From: a virus
DNA length: 64,000 bases
Direction: 5' to 3' (one strand)
Virus record (IMG/VR): IMGVR_UViG_3300033143_002031
Span: 1-64,000 of that record
Below, in pieces: positions 63,758-64,000 of the stretch (position 1 is the stretch's first letter; the number at the start of each line of letters is the position of its first letter). The notes beneath the pieces were generated by a model, which saw only the letters and a list, made by a program, of their open reading frames with translations, had not been told where the DNA came from and made no database searches. Made by a program: the position numbers and the translations under genes.

Positions 63758-64000
63758 CTGGGCGGGATGCTGGGGACTGCTATCAGGCCGCAGCGAGCTA
63801 CCTGTCGCGGCTCGGCCCGGTCCAGTCCGAGGGCTACACGCTCGTCCACGGCACCGTGAGCGGGCAGGGCTGGCTCGAAGGCCGGCGCATCGACCACGCA
63901 TGGGTCGAGGTGGACGACGGCCCGGTCGTTATGGTGATCGACCACTCGCAGGGCAAGAACCTCGTTCTGTCCCGTGATGCCTACTACCACATCGGGAAGA
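63754..64000 (+). CDS. Partial gene at the right edge
   Basis: 82 residues are visible from ATG 63754, overlapping the previous stop; the frame runs off the window. TLVHGTVSGQGWLEGRRIDH followed by AWVEVDDGPVVMVIDHSQG resembles uncharacterised phage proteins with a WLEG..DHAWVE core. Function unknown. Confidence 0.6.
   Translation, partial: MTGRDAGDCYQAAASYLSRLGPVQSEGYTLVHGTVSGQGWLEGRRIDHAWVEVDDGPVVMVIDHSQGKNLVLSRDAYYHIGK

Noticed and set aside
1-64000. CRISPR array, integrase, attachment site, terminal repeat or insertion sequence
   Set aside because: No regularly spaced direct repeats, recombinase motifs or flanking duplications were seen; only the HNH gene looks mobile.

Overview
The window looks like part of a large, GC-rich (mid-60s percent by eye) tailed-phage genome. 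Nearly every gene lies on the + strand, packed tightly with many ATGA or GTGA start/stop overlaps. A unimolecular-spanin-like lipoprotein, a signal-peptide holin and an amidase endolysin point to a diderm host. No terminase, portal, major capsid, tail sheath, DNA polymerase or integrase is visible, so this is only part of a larger genome.

Positions 1-23.7 kb form a virion block: baseplate and tail-fibre genes. It contains a tandem duplication of a receptor-binding cassette (2935-7539 and 7552-13434), a 943-residue baseplate-type protein built around six copies of a small beta repeat, and a further fibre (16787-18901). Positions 23.7-45.9 kb form an unusual block of basic, modular proteins: a protein with two Nudix domains, a J-domain protein, a protein with an HEIGH metallopeptidase motif, a histone-H1-like protein, and two proteins that read as polyproteins. 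The 1023-residue one is divided by seven acidic linkers ending L-x-E, and the 751-residue one has three. This is what would be expected of internal capsid cargo cut by a T4-gp21-like prohead protease, although the protease is not in the window. The block also holds a u-spanin candidate, an HNH endonuclease, an adenine methyltransferase and an FtsZ/tubulin-like GTPase.

Positions 46-64 kb are a region of many small genes with their own promoters. At least seven promoters share a TTGAC / 17 bp / TAGGNT core. Most have an upstream GTTTGCTCT stretch, four share a longer upstream box, and eight leaders carry a short hairpin whose stem covaries while the loop keeps AUGNNUU (one variant). Recognisable genes here are a ParB-like protein, S-adenosylmethionine decarboxylase on the - strand, RNase HII, a ribbon-helix-helix repressor with its apparent operator, a TM2-domain protein, and the holin and amidase.

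A translation theme runs through this part. There is a complete tmRNA gene (61279-61687) with the predicted tag ANSDSYPEVRAAA. Two adjacent tRNA-like genes (46248-46406) both have enlarged anticodon arms. The second overlaps the start of a gene for a peptidyl-tRNA-hydrolase (Pth2-like) protein. A 15-bp palindrome occurs three times (2306, 29884, 50572) and is a candidate binding site for the ParB-like protein. Names were assigned by motif recognition alone; no database search was possible.
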